Positions 24,472 to 31,370 are shown, counted from the stretch's first letter. The stretch is DNA of 42,422 nt from an uncultured Clostridia bacterium (GCA_944383375.1 CALWPG010000004.1:1-42422); one strand, 5' to 3'. The notes: generated by a model from the sequence alone, not told the origin. Translations and numbers: made by a program.

Positions 24472-24926
24472 TAAAAGCTTGCAAGTTCTCTCATAGTCGT
24501 TCTGTCAATTGTCTTTTTTTTGAGAACTTCTCGCTTATCATACAATTTTTTACCTTTACATGTAGCAATTTCCACTTTAACCAGTCCGTTTTTAATGTAT
24601 ACCTTAAGCGGAATAATGCTATTACCTTTAAGCTGTTGCTGCCTTGTGATCTTATTAATCTCAAGCTTGTTAAGTAGAAGTTTTCTAGTCCTTAAGGTGT
24701 TTGGAGCATAACTTGATGTCTTCTCATATGGTTTAATATATGCATTTTTCAAAAAAACTTCACCATTTTTGACTGAAACAAATGCATCATTAATGCTCAT
24801 CCCACCATTTTTAACAGATTTAACTTCACTGCCAACAAGTGCAATGCCTGCCTCAAAGGTGTCTAAGATAAAATAATTATGATAGGCTTTTTTGTTATTG
24901 CAAATTATCTTATTTGCATAGCCCAT
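24471..24926 (-). CDS. smpB: SsrA-binding protein SmpB
   Basis: SmpB binds the tRNA-like part of tmRNA and places it in the stalled ribosome's A site. 151 aa, normal length. The N-terminal KAYHNYFILDTFEAGIALVG, EVKSVKNGGMSINDAF and the central YEKTSSYAPNTLRTRKLLLN (compare Y.H.N..PxRxRKLLL) are family hallmarks. The basic C-terminal tail (CKGKKLYDKREVLKKKTIDR) enters the mRNA channel. GAGGTG precedes the ATG. Its stop codon TAG ends on the first base of the tmRNA, and rnr lies upstream: the classic rnr-smpB-ssrA order. Confidence 0.96.
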   Translation of the reverse strand: MGYANKIICNNKKAYHNYFILDTFEAGIALVGSEVKSVKNGGMSINDAFVSVKNGEVFLKNAYIKPYEKTSSYAPNTLRTRKLLLNKLEINKITRQQQLKGNSIIPLKVYIKNGLVKVEIATCKGKKLYDKREVLKKKTIDRTTMRELASF

Positions 24927-24953
24927 TATATCACCTCTTTTTTAATTTTTCAA
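24925..24953 (-). promoter_or_regulatory. Possible promoter overlapping the smpB start codon
   Basis: Minus strand: TTGAAA (24953-24948), 17 nt ending GGTGA, TATAAT (24930-24925). The -10 box overlaps the smpB ATG (24926-24924), so a transcript started here would lack the smpB start and could serve tmRNA supply. The same bases contain the smpB ribosome site, so the match may be chance. Confidence 0.4.
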
Positions 24954-25007
24954 TACCTTAATTGAATATTTTTATATAAAATTACTATTTTTTTGACATT
25001 TTTATAA

Positions 25008-27080
25008 TCAGCATAGGATAAAATCTACCTTTCTTTCATTAATGTTTACATTTACAACTTTTACTTTAACTACGTCTCCAAGGCCATAAGTATGTGAATT
25101 GCCTTTTAATTTTAAAGATTTTTCAAAGTATAAGTAGTTATCTTTAGGTAAATCTTCAATTTTGACAAGCCCCTCCACAGTATTGTCTAATTCCACATAT
25201 ATTCCATAACTTTGGACACCGGAGATCGTGCCAACAAAGTTCTCTCCAATATAGTTATTAATGTAAACTGCTTTGAAAAGATCATCTACATCCCTTTCCG
25301 CTTCATCTGCATTTTTTTCGGTTTCACTCGATCTAAAAGCTGCATCCAAAACATAATCAGCCAATTGCTCTTTTCTGCTTTTCGTCAGTGTTCCCTTTAA
25401 ACATTCTTTAATGATACGATGAATGCAAAGGTCGGGATAACGTCTGATCGGAGATGTAAAATGACAATAATAATCTAAACTCAAACCAAAATGCCCTAAA
25501 TTTTCATCAAGATATCTGGCTTTTTGTAAAGATCTTAGAATGACCTTGTGAGCTACCTCTTCATAATCTTTACCCTGCGTTAAGCTAAGTAGATTTTGAA
25601 CAAATTTTGGTGTGACATTTTTGACTTGCGGAGTACTTATCCCGAGACCGTTTAAGAAGGCACAAACATTTTTTATTTTTTCCAAAACAGGTTTTTCATG
25701 AACTCTGTAAACAAAGGGAACTTTTAAAGTTTTAAAATGCTTTGCAACCGTTTCGTTGGTTATTACCATAAAATTTTCAATTAAACGATGTGCATCATTG
25801 CGTTCGCGTTTTTTAACAAAATCAACATTTAAATTTTCATCCACCAAAATTTCGCTTTCCGCAATGTCAAGATCTAACGCACCATTTTGTTTTCTTGCCT
25901 CACCAATAATTTTACTTAACTCATTCATAAGTAGTAAATCTTGTTTTATATCGCTAAACTTTTCTATATTTTTGCCGCAAAGTACATCATATGCTTCATC
26001 ATATGTCACTCTGTGACAAGAGTTTATGACACTTTCATAAATTTTGTATTCAAACACATCTCCGTGTGAATTTATCTTCATTTCCACGGTCATGGTATAT
26101 CTATCTTGACCTTCATTAAGCGAACAAATGCCATTTGAAAGTTCTTTTGGAAGCATTGGTAGTACCATGTTAGGAAAATACACACTTGTACCACGAGTAT
26201 ATGCCTCTTCATCGATAGGAGAACCCATTTTTACATATTCGCCAACATCTGCAATGTGGACAAAAAGAATATAGTTTTCTTCATCTTTTTTTATGGAAAC
26301 AGCATCGTCAAAATCACGTGCGTCAGCACCATCAATAGTAAATATTTTTTCTTTTCTTAGGTCAATCCTCCCCTCAAGACTTTTGACATTCTGAGGAATA
26401 GCACTTGCTTGCTCAAGCACATTCTGAGGAAAAGTCTCATAAAGTCTATGTTCGCGAATTATGCCTAGTTCTAAGCTATATACATCATTGCTTGCACCTA
26501 AAATCTCAACGACTTCACCACTAATACGTTTTGAGTGCTTTTTTGTAACTTGAACAACAACTCTTTGATTATTTTGTGCTTTTTTTGTAAATTTGCTTGG
26601 AACAAATATTTCAAAACCTAATTTTTTATTGTCTGGGACGACCAAAGCATCTTTATTGTTGATGTAAGTTATTGTTCCTACAATGCGTTTGTTTACATCA
26701 TCCAAAATTGTTAGCACCTTGCATTCGGTGGATTTATCTGTAAAAGCTACAATTTTGGCCAATACCAAATCACCATCCAAAGCCCCATTTAAAAATTGCG
26801 ATGGAATAAAAAAATCAGGCAAATTTTTATCTATGGGCGCCAAAAAAGCATAACCTTTGCTTGTACCCATAATTTTACCCTTAATCACATTTTTATCAGC
26901 AACTTTAAATTCGCCTTTCTTTTCTTCATAAATTTCCCCACGCTTTAACATGGCATTTAAAACCAAACCCACATCTTTAGGTGTTTTGGTAAATTTTCCA
27001 GCGAAAAACAACACCATATCTTCGTATGACGCAAATTTAATATTACTTGTCTTTAAAAAATCTATAATTTTTTGCTTCAT
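25008..27080 (-). CDS. rnr: Ribonuclease R
   Basis: Processive 3'-5' exoribonuclease that degrades structured RNA and, with tmRNA-SmpB, defective mRNAs. 690 aa. Order: N-terminal helix-turn-helix-like part (1-60), cold-shock domains (GTSKGYAFLAPIDK, IVGTITYI), and the catalytic RNB domain with IDGADARDFDDAVS near residue 250 keeping the metal-binding aspartates. SLDYYCHFTSPIRRYPDLCIHR follows near 550, then a C-terminal S1 domain (FVGTISGVQSYGIYVEL). The basic Lys-rich tail of enterobacterial RNase R is missing. There is no Shine-Dalgarno; an extended -10 (TGATATCAT) ends 6 nt before the ATG, suggesting a leaderless mRNA. Confidence 0.95.
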   Translation of the reverse strand: MKQKIIDFLKTSNIKFASYEDMVLFFAGKFTKTPKDVGLVLNAMLKRGEIYEEKKGEFKVADKNVIKGKIMGTSKGYAFLAPIDKNLPDFFIPSQFLNGALDGDLVLAKIVAFTDKSTECKVLTILDDVNKRIVGTITYINNKDALVVPDNKKLGFEIFVPSKFTKKAQNNQRVVVQVTKKHSKRISGEVVEILGASNDVYSLELGIIREHRLYETFPQNVLEQASAIPQNVKSLEGRIDLRKEKIFTIDGADARDFDDAVSIKKDEENYILFVHIADVGEYVKMGSPIDEEAYTRGTSVYFPNMVLPMLPKELSNGICSLNEGQDRYTMTVEMKINSHGDVFEYKIYESVINSCHRVTYDEAYDVLCGKNIEKFSDIKQDLLLMNELSKIIGEARKQNGALDLDIAESEILVDENLNVDFVKKRERNDAHRLIENFMVITNETVAKHFKTLKVPFVYRVHEKPVLEKIKNVCAFLNGLGISTPQVKNVTPKFVQNLLSLTQGKDYEEVAHKVILRSLQKARYLDENLGHFGLSLDYYCHFTSPIRRYPDLCIHRIIKECLKGTLTKSRKEQLADYVLDAAFRSSETEKNADEAERDVDDLFKAVYINNYIGENFVGTISGVQSYGIYVELDNTVEGLVKIEDLPKDNYLYFEKSLKLKGNSHTYGLGDVVKVKVVNVNINERKVDFILC

Positions 27081-27086
27081 ATTTGA

Positions 27087-27095
27087 ATGATATCA
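27087..27095 (-). promoter_or_regulatory. Extended -10 element directly before rnr
   Basis: Minus strand TGATATCAT (27095-27087), within TGTGTGATATCAT. Six bases separate it from the ATG at 27080, so transcription would start at or next to the start codon. The -35 at 17 nt (TATGAA) is weak. Confidence 0.5.
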
Positions 27096-27136
27096 CACAA
27101 CTGGTCAATTTCATAATAAAATTTACAATTTATGTT

Positions 27137-27862
27137 TTAGTAATTCTCAATGATCTTGTTGAGTTCCATAAAATCTGAAGACGTAATTATGCCTACTGGA
27201 GTCTCACCCATCTTGCCATTCTTTGTGAGTATGATACAAAGCAACTTACGATTTGTGAAAAACATATTCATAACATCTTCAATAGTTACATCAATGCTTG
27301 CTATGGCATAATATTGAGTATTAGTTGACTGATTTACAATCTCCTCAATGGTTTTATGTTGTAAAAACTCGGTATCCTCTCCACCATCAAGCAAAAATTG
27401 ACCAAAAGCATCTATTATTTTTTGTCCATTGGCAACACCGATTAAAACTCCCTCTTTAAAGACTGGGATATTGGAATAGTGAGTTTGTGCCATTACCTCT
27501 ATTGCAGATTGGACAGGTACGTCATATGAAATAGTAAAAACATCGTGGACACAGTTAGTTTCAATGACTTTTGGTGGTGTTGTGATAAGGCGTGCAATTT
27601 TTTCAATTTTTTCTGTCACATCGGTGTGTGGCTCAGCTATTAAAAATTTGTCATTTGATTTGTGCACAATGGCATTTCTTAACCTGCCAAAATCAATGAG
27701 ATCGTCTTCATATTTCCTTACAATATGGTTTTGAACCACAGCTTTTCTTATCATGTCTGAAAAACTTAAGCTACGTTTAAAGTTATGCTGAACTCTAAGT
27801 GCATAATCAATTTTATTGTATGCATCAATAAACCTGACAGCATTTGATTTTTTTGTTTCCAA
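27137..27862 (-). CDS. CBS-domain protein
   Basis: A 241-aa cytosolic protein. The N-terminal 100 residues are helical (FIDAYNKIDYALRVQHNFKR, FSDMIRKAVVQNHIVRKYED, DFGRLRNAIVH), resembling a HEPN-like helical bundle. Two CBS repeats follow: MAQTHYSNIPVFKEGVLIGV and a second with DVMNMFFTNRKLLCIILTKN then GIITSSDFMEL. CBS pairs bind adenine nucleotides and sense energy state, so this is probably a nucleotide-responsive regulator; the effector output is unknown. The TTG at 27862 is chosen since AAGGAG lies 6 nt before it and a promoter lies close upstream. Divergent from the SRP RNA gene. Confidence 0.75.
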   Translation of the reverse strand: METKKSNAVRFIDAYNKIDYALRVQHNFKRSLSFSDMIRKAVVQNHIVRKYEDDLIDFGRLRNAIVHKSNDKFLIAEPHTDVTEKIEKIARLITTPPKVIETNCVHDVFTISYDVPVQSAIEVMAQTHYSNIPVFKEGVLIGVANGQKIIDAFGQFLLDGGEDTEFLQHKTIEEIVNQSTNTQYYAIASIDVTIEDVMNMFFTNRKLLCIILTKNGKMGETPVGIITSSDFMELNKIIENY

Positions 27863-27880
27863 GGCAAACTCCTTTTTTAT

Positions 27881-27909
27881 AGTGTATTGTTTTATAAAAA
27901 AAAATGCAA
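27881..27909 (-). promoter_or_regulatory. Promoter of the CBS-domain gene
   Basis: Minus strand: TTGCAT (27909-27904), 17 nt, TACACT (27886-27881); AAGGAG and the TTG start follow. It uses the same -35 hexamer as the divergent SRP RNA promoter 28 bp away. Confidence 0.6.
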
Positions 27910-27937
27910 TCACATTTCACTAAATTTTAAAAAAGTG

Positions 27938-27966
27938 TTGCATTTTTTTGAATTTTCTATTAGAAT
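27938..27966 (+). promoter_or_regulatory. Promoter of the SRP RNA gene
   Basis: Plus strand: TTGCAT (27938-27943), 17 nt, TAGAAT (27961-27966); the first base of the RNA (27973) lies 7 nt after the -10, an ideal distance. Confidence 0.8.
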
Positions 27967-27972
27967 AAACTT

Positions 27973-28246
27973 GCTGTGCTAAACGGGGAGTTAGTGGTTC
28001 CCTGAATCTACAATCCACTATATGTAGAGTTGACCAACTAACTGAGGTTTGTGCACATATATTAGTTTTTTTTTGAAACTATGTTGAAGTCAAGGTCTTG
28101 CGTAGTAAAACACTTGTGAACCATGTGAGGACCTGACGGTAGCAACATTAAGCTTGTGGTATATTGTCGCAAGGTAGCTTTGATGGAGTAGTTTGAAAAA
28201 GAGGCTGTATGTGTGGGCTTATCGAATTAGTCGCACAGCTTTTTTT
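27973..28246 (+). ncRNA. ffs: Large signal recognition particle RNA (SRP RNA)
   Basis: RNA scaffold of the signal recognition particle, which with Ffh targets nascent membrane and secreted proteins. The ends pair: GCTGTGC (27973-27979) with GCACAGC (28233-28239), followed by a T-run (28240-28246). The Alu domain signature AAACGGGGAGTTAGTGG is next to the 5' end. The S-domain tip reads GTGAGGACC-TGAC-GGTAGC (28125-28143): a UGAC tetraloop as in Bacillus. Compared with the usual GGTCC/GGAAGC it has an A-U for U-A exchange on both arms, which keeps the stem. About 267 nt, the long Gram-positive type. Confidence 0.94.
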
Positions 28247-28267
28247 ATGCAAACAAATTTTATATCG

Positions 28268-28855
28268 CTAGACTTTTTCTGAAGCTGTAGCGCTTGCATT
28301 GCTTGTATTTATACCTAAAGCAGATAGTATCTTATCCTTAGCCAAATCGCGATCAAAATCTGATGCCACCATCAAACTTAATACCTTTATATTTAATTTG
28401 GATAGTATTTCCAATAAAAATGGATCCTGCTCCTCCAACTGTTCATCGCTGTAAGACTTATCATATATATCTATAACGAGTGCCACACTCATGTTTTGCT
28501 CATTGAATATCACATAGTCCAAGGTCTTGTCGGCAATAAGTCTAAAAATTGATTTATCACCATCTGGAATAAAGAGGTCAACCAACGAAACTTTTGGCAC
28601 AACAATATATTGCTTTGGTAATATTAGATTTAAATACTTCCAAAAGAGTACCTCTTTTCGCATCATATATGGTGATTTTACTGTCAGATGCACATTTTTC
28701 ACTATAGTTTCTTGAGGTGCAATTTTTGATTTTCTTTTTTTTGTCTTTTCTTTTTTGGGTTTTTTAGGCTTTTTTAACTGGTTACTAATAAATTTAACCA
28801 AATAGAAAATGGCCAAAGCACCGACACAACATGATAGGATTATAATTATTTCCAT
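28268..28855 (-). CDS. DUF2726 family membrane-anchored protein
   Basis: A 195-aa protein with one N-terminal transmembrane helix (residues 3-21), a strongly basic Lys/Pro linker (about 25-45) and a cytoplasmic domain of about 130 residues. RKEVLFWKYLNLILPKQYIV, KVSLVDLFIPDG, LDYVIFNEQNMSVALVIDI and ILSKLNIKVLSL fit DUF2726, whose core resembles restriction-endonuclease-like folds. Catalytic activity is not demonstrated by the motifs alone. The ATG at 28855 is preferred (GGAG upstream); the longer frame reaches back into ung. The gene follows ung after 14 bp and may be co-transcribed with it. Confidence 0.72.
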   Translation of the reverse strand: MEIIIILSCCVGALAIFYLVKFISNQLKKPKKPKKEKTKKRKSKIAPQETIVKNVHLTVKSPYMMRKEVLFWKYLNLILPKQYIVVPKVSLVDLFIPDGDKSIFRLIADKTLDYVIFNEQNMSVALVIDIYDKSYSDEQLEEQDPFLLEILSKLNIKVLSLMVASDFDRDLAKDKILSALGINTSNASATASEKV

Positions 28856-28869
28856 AAAAATTTCTCCAT

Positions 28870-29532
28870 TTAATGCCAATCAATAGGCTGTTGACCCATT
28901 GACAATAAAATATTATTTATTTTTGAAAAATGCTTACAACCAAAGAAACCATTGTGGGCTGAAAGTGGGCTGGGATGAGCACTTGTAAGCACAAAATGCC
29001 TTTTATTTGTAATCAACGGCAAAACTGCTTTTGCATTATTGCCCCAAAGTACAAAAATTACGGGTTTTTCCCTTTCATTCAACAATTTTATGATTTGCGA
29101 AGTAAATTGCTCCCACCCAATTCCCTTATGAGAGCCTGCCTGGCCTTTGCGAACAGTTAGAGTCGCATTAAGTAGCAACACACCTTGCTTTGCCCAACGA
29201 GTAAGGTCACCATTTTTTATACACTCAATGCCAAGGTCTGATTTTATTTCTTTAAATATGTTGACAAGAGATGGCGGAATTGCAACACCTTCGGGCACTG
29301 AAAAACTCATACCCATTGCCTGCCCTTCCTCATGATAAGGATCTTGCCCCACAATTACCACCTTTACATCGTCATATTTGACATAGTTTAGTGCAGTAAA
29401 GATTTTATCCATAGGTGGATAAATTGTGCGAGAATTATACTCTTCATTCAATTTTTGCTGCAATGACAAAAAATATGGTTTTTTTAACTCATCAATCAAT
29501 AAATCATACCAATTTCTACTTATCTTCAGCAT
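28870..29532 (-). CDS. ung: Uracil-DNA glycosylase (family 1)
   Basis: Ung removes uracil from DNA, starting base-excision repair. 220 aa. It has the catalytic water-activating motif GQDPYHEEGQAMGMSFSV near residue 60, LLLNATLTVRKGQAGSH, the beta strand VIFVLWGNNAKA and the minor-groove loop HPSPLSAHNGFFGCKHFSKIN with the catalytic His. An upstream ATG at 29541 overlaps the promoter's -10 box, so 29532 is the likely start. It has no Shine-Dalgarno, and the promoter spacing predicts a transcript beginning at or within a few bases of that ATG. Confidence 0.95.
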   Translation of the reverse strand: MLKISRNWYDLLIDELKKPYFLSLQQKLNEEYNSRTIYPPMDKIFTALNYVKYDDVKVVIVGQDPYHEEGQAMGMSFSVPEGVAIPPSLVNIFKEIKSDLGIECIKNGDLTRWAKQGVLLLNATLTVRKGQAGSHKGIGWEQFTSQIIKLLNEREKPVIFVLWGNNAKAVLPLITNKRHFVLTSAHPSPLSAHNGFFGCKHFSKINNILLSMGQQPIDWH

Positions 29533-29539
29533 AATTAAC

Positions 29540-29567
29540 ATTATATCACATAAAATACAATAGTCAA
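29540..29567 (-). promoter_or_regulatory. Promoter of ung, predicted to give a leaderless mRNA
   Basis: Minus strand: TTGACT (29567-29562), 16 nt ending TGTGA, TATAAT (29545-29540). Seven bases then separate it from the ATG at 29532. Confidence 0.75.
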
Positions 29568-29600
29568 ATCACAAAATAATGTTTAATATTGAAAATTTAT

Positions 29601-29629
29601 TTGTCCAAGCATAACAAATGTGATACAAT
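29601..29629 (+). promoter_or_regulatory. Promoter of the DUF1828-like gene
   Basis: Plus strand: TTGTCC (29601-29606), 17 nt ending TGTGA, TACAAT (29624-29629). TTAGGAG and the ATG at 29652 follow. Confidence 0.75.
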
Positions 29630-29651
29630 GTTTTTGTTAGGAGTTTTTATT

Positions 29652-30035
29652 ATGAGTATTTCAGATATTAACAGAGCACTAGCCGGAGCGTTTACATTAT
29701 CGCCAATCAGCATGACAGAATGGCAGATAAAAAATGACGCCACCTTCCAAAATGGAGAGGAACTAAAGATTTATCTTATCAATGAAAAAAATAAATGGTA
29801 TTTAACCGACAAAAAAGAAACTTTGAAATACATGAACAATATGTATGATCTCAAAGCCCCAGATGTAAAAAATTGTATAGCGGCTGTCATAAGAATTTAT
29901 GGATTTTCAATAAAAGCCGGATCTCTTACTGGTGAAGTTATTGACGAAGTTCAACTTTTAAATGTAATTTTCAATTACATAATGTGTATTGGCCAACTTG
30001 CCAATATGTACGCATTTTTTGATAAACCAGAATAA
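29652..30035 (+). CDS. DUF1828-like small protein
   Basis: A 127-aa soluble protein. The central NGEELKIYLINEKNKWYLTD KKETLKYM (split here for length) followed by a helical C-terminal half resembles DUF1828 proteins (an IYI...YLTDDGxTL pattern), many of which lie in phage or mobile DNA, but no phage genes are near. The family assignment is moderate. TTAGGAG stands 10 nt before the ATG at 29652. A longer frame from 29589 would start upstream of the promoter and is rejected. Single-gene unit with its own promoter and a terminator shared with the convergent GNAT gene. Confidence 0.65.
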   Translation: MSISDINRALAGAFTLSPISMTEWQIKNDATFQNGEELKIYLINEKNKWYLTDKKETLKYMNNMYDLKAPDVKNCIAAVIRIYGFSIKAGSLTGEVIDEVQLLNVIFNYIMCIGQLANMYAFFDKPE

Positions 30036-30066
30036 AAAATCTTAGCATCGCTAAGATTTTTTTTTA
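30035..30066. terminator. Bidirectional terminator between DUF1828-like and GNAT genes
   Basis: AAAAATCTTAGC (30035-30046), 3-nt loop, GCTAAGATTTTT (30050-30061) and more T. The stem serves the plus-strand gene and, reversed, the GNAT gene ending at 30064. Confidence 0.82.
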
Positions 30067-30651
30067 TAGAACACATTGCTCGAAAGTCGGATTATTTTCG
30101 CTTAACTTCCCTATATCCATATGCACTGCTATTTTATCTCCGTAATCATTAAAATAACATTTGAGATTTGCAGATCTCACAAAGCTTTCATGCATAGCCA
30201 AACTTCTTGCATTGTTTTTGTTTATTGTTGAAACCAATTCACCTGCCTGGGCGTAATTTTTTAAATTAAGTGCAGTGTGTCTAAGCAGTGTTGTGCCATA
30301 ACCCATCCCAGCATAGTCTTTGCGAACGTGAATGAACTCTAGAATGTAACTATCTGTATTTTCAATATTGCTATATATTGCAAAGCCGATTGGTGTGTTT
30401 TGATTGTATAATATGAATACATAATATCCAGTTTCGTTGATTAAGTAATTTGTATAAAGCTGTTTTAGTGCTTCTTTATCCTGTTCAAAATCATAATCAT
30501 TATCAAAGCTCTCATCATCAAATTCGTCAAAAATCTCATAACTTGCAATGATGCGAGTGCAATCAAGTGTTATATCGTCAATACACTTTTCAAAATCATT
30601 GCCATCATAACCTTTAATTGTCAACATTTTTGATAATTTTATTTCTTGCAT
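30064..30651 (-). CDS. GNAT-family N-acetyltransferase
   Basis: A 195-aa acetyltransferase of the GCN5 fold. The acetyl-CoA-binding motif A is clear at about residues 127-145 as VRKDYAGMGYGTTLLRHTAL (compare V...Q/RxxGxG/A). The preceding strand GFAIYSN and the later INKNNARSLAMHESFVRS complete the core. A very acidic insert (FDEFDDESFDNDYDFEQD) sits at about residues 42-59. The acceptor substrate is unknown. It starts one base after the RNHCP gene, with GGAAAA before the ATG inside that gene's end, so the two are an operon. Confidence 0.85.
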   Translation of the reverse strand: MQEIKLSKMLTIKGYDGNDFEKCIDDITLDCTRIIASYEIFDEFDDESFDNDYDFEQDKEALKQLYTNYLINETGYYVFILYNQNTPIGFAIYSNIENTDSYILEFIHVRKDYAGMGYGTTLLRHTALNLKNYAQAGELVSTINKNNARSLAMHESFVRSANLKCYFNDYGDKIAVHMDIGKLSENNPTFEQCVL

Positions 30652-30652
30652 A

Positions 30653-30982
30653 TTATTTTCCTTTTAACCTATTATAAGTTCCATTCATTAGCGAAAAAAT
30701 AACTTTCATGTCATCATCATTTGCATATTTATTGTTGTGAGTTTGTCCGCATTTTTGACACCTATAAGAAATAATGTACCCTTTTTTTGCGGAATATTTA
30801 CATGAAATTGGCACCATCAATCCACAACAATCATTTTGACGATCCCCTGGCATAACATCAACGTGAAGACTACAAAGACATTTTGGACAATGATCACGAG
30901 ATGTGTAGCCAAGCTTTCCAACTTTTGCACCACAGTTTTGGCAAACAAAACCATCGTCATTTTTGCTAAACAACTTAGTCAT
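30653..30982 (-). CDS. RNHCP zinc-ribbon protein
   Basis: A 109-aa small protein with three Cys pairs: CQNCGAKVGKLGYTSRDHCP (split reading), HCPKCLCSLHVDVMPGDR and CQKCGQTHNNKYANDDD. The block S/N-R-D/N-HCPxCLxSxHxD.xPGDR is the RNHCP domain, a probable zinc-binding unit of unknown function common in Bacillota. The ATG at 30982 is chosen: a GTG at 30988 touches the -10 box. The promoter TTTACA-N17-TAAAAT ends 6 nt before this ATG and no Shine-Dalgarno exists, so the mRNA is probably leaderless. First gene of a pair with the GNAT enzyme. Confidence 0.85.
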   Translation of the reverse strand: MTKLFSKNDDGFVCQNCGAKVGKLGYTSRDHCPKCLCSLHVDVMPGDRQNDCCGLMVPISCKYSAKKGYIISYRCQKCGQTHNNKYANDDDMKVIFSLMNGTYNRLKGK

Positions 30983-30988
30983 GTACAC

Positions 30989-31017
30989 ATTTTAACACAC
31001 ATTTTTTTGCATGTAAA
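30989..31017 (-). promoter_or_regulatory. Promoter of the RNHCP-GNAT pair, predicted leaderless
   Basis: Minus strand: TTTACA (31017-31012), 17 nt ending TGTGT, TAAAAT (30994-30989). Six bases later is the ATG at 30982. Confidence 0.72.
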
Positions 31018-31034
31018 TATTTTTTATAATTTTG

Positions 31035-31063
31035 TTGACAACAAAAAATGTGTATGATAATAT
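31035..31063 (+). promoter_or_regulatory. Promoter of the tRNA-Gly/tRNA-Arg pair
   Basis: Plus strand: TTGACA (31035-31040), 17 nt ending ATGA, TAATAT (31058-31063), about 16 nt before the first tRNA base. Confidence 0.78.
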
Positions 31064-31078
31064 ATTAATCGTTGCGAT

Positions 31079-31152
31079 GCGGGTGTAGCTCAGTGGTAGA
31101 GCCCCAGCCTTCCAAGCTGGTTGCGAGGGTCCGATTCCCTTCACCCGCTCCA
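31079..31152 (+). tRNA. tRNA-Gly (anticodon TCC)
   Basis: 74 nt with encoded CCA. The acceptor stem GCGGGTG/CACCCGC is perfect, D-arm AGCTC..GAGC is present, anticodon loop CTTCCAA gives TCC (reads GGA), and the T-arm holds GTCCGATTC in its usual place. Discriminator base T. Confidence 0.95.
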
Positions 31153-31156
31153 CCAT

Positions 31157-31233
31157 GGGTTTGTAGCTCAGCTGGATAGAGCAGTGCCCTTCTAAGGCAA
31201 AGGTCGGGGATTCGAATTCCTCCAAGCCCACCA
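31157..31233 (+). tRNA. tRNA-Arg (anticodon TCT)
   Basis: 77 nt with encoded CCA, 4 nt behind tRNA-Gly. The acceptor GGGTTTG/CAAGCCC has one wobble pair; anticodon loop CTTCTAA gives TCT (reads AGA); T-loop TTCGAAT. The outermost anticodon-stem pair is a G-A mismatch. Confidence 0.94.
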
Positions 31234-31264
31234 AAAAATCTCCAAAGTTTTGGAGATTTTTTTA
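31234..31264 (+). terminator. Terminator of the tRNA pair
   Basis: AAAAAATCTCCAAA then TTTTGGAGATTTTTTT: a stem of about 9 bp with T-run immediately after the CCA of tRNA-Arg. Confidence 0.85.
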
Positions 31265-31341
31265 TCATAAAATTATATTAAATCTAATTCAAATCGTCAA
31301 CACGCATCAACTTTATGGTGCCTGAAAGTTCCACTTTGGAT

Positions 31342-31370
31342 GAGATTTCTCGCTATCGTTCGAAATGACA
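31342..31370. repeat. Dispersed repeat copy behind the tRNAs (inverted, partial)
   Basis: GAGATTTCTCGCTATCGTTC then GAAATGACA is the reverse complement of the left arm of R4 (TGTCATTTCGA.CGA..GCGA.AAATC). Another short piece, CCTCGAAATGAC, follows at 31404-31415. These are the only family members I see outside the importer island. Confidence 0.6.

Noticed and set aside
29652..30035. Prophage remnant suggested by the DUF1828-like gene
   Set aside because: No integrase, attachment repeats or other phage-like genes surround it, and it has a normal host-type promoter and terminator.
30992..31268. Minus-strand reading frames with surface resemblance to database hypotheticals
   Set aside because: They are the antisense of tRNA-Gly and tRNA-Arg, a well-known source of spurious protein predictions.
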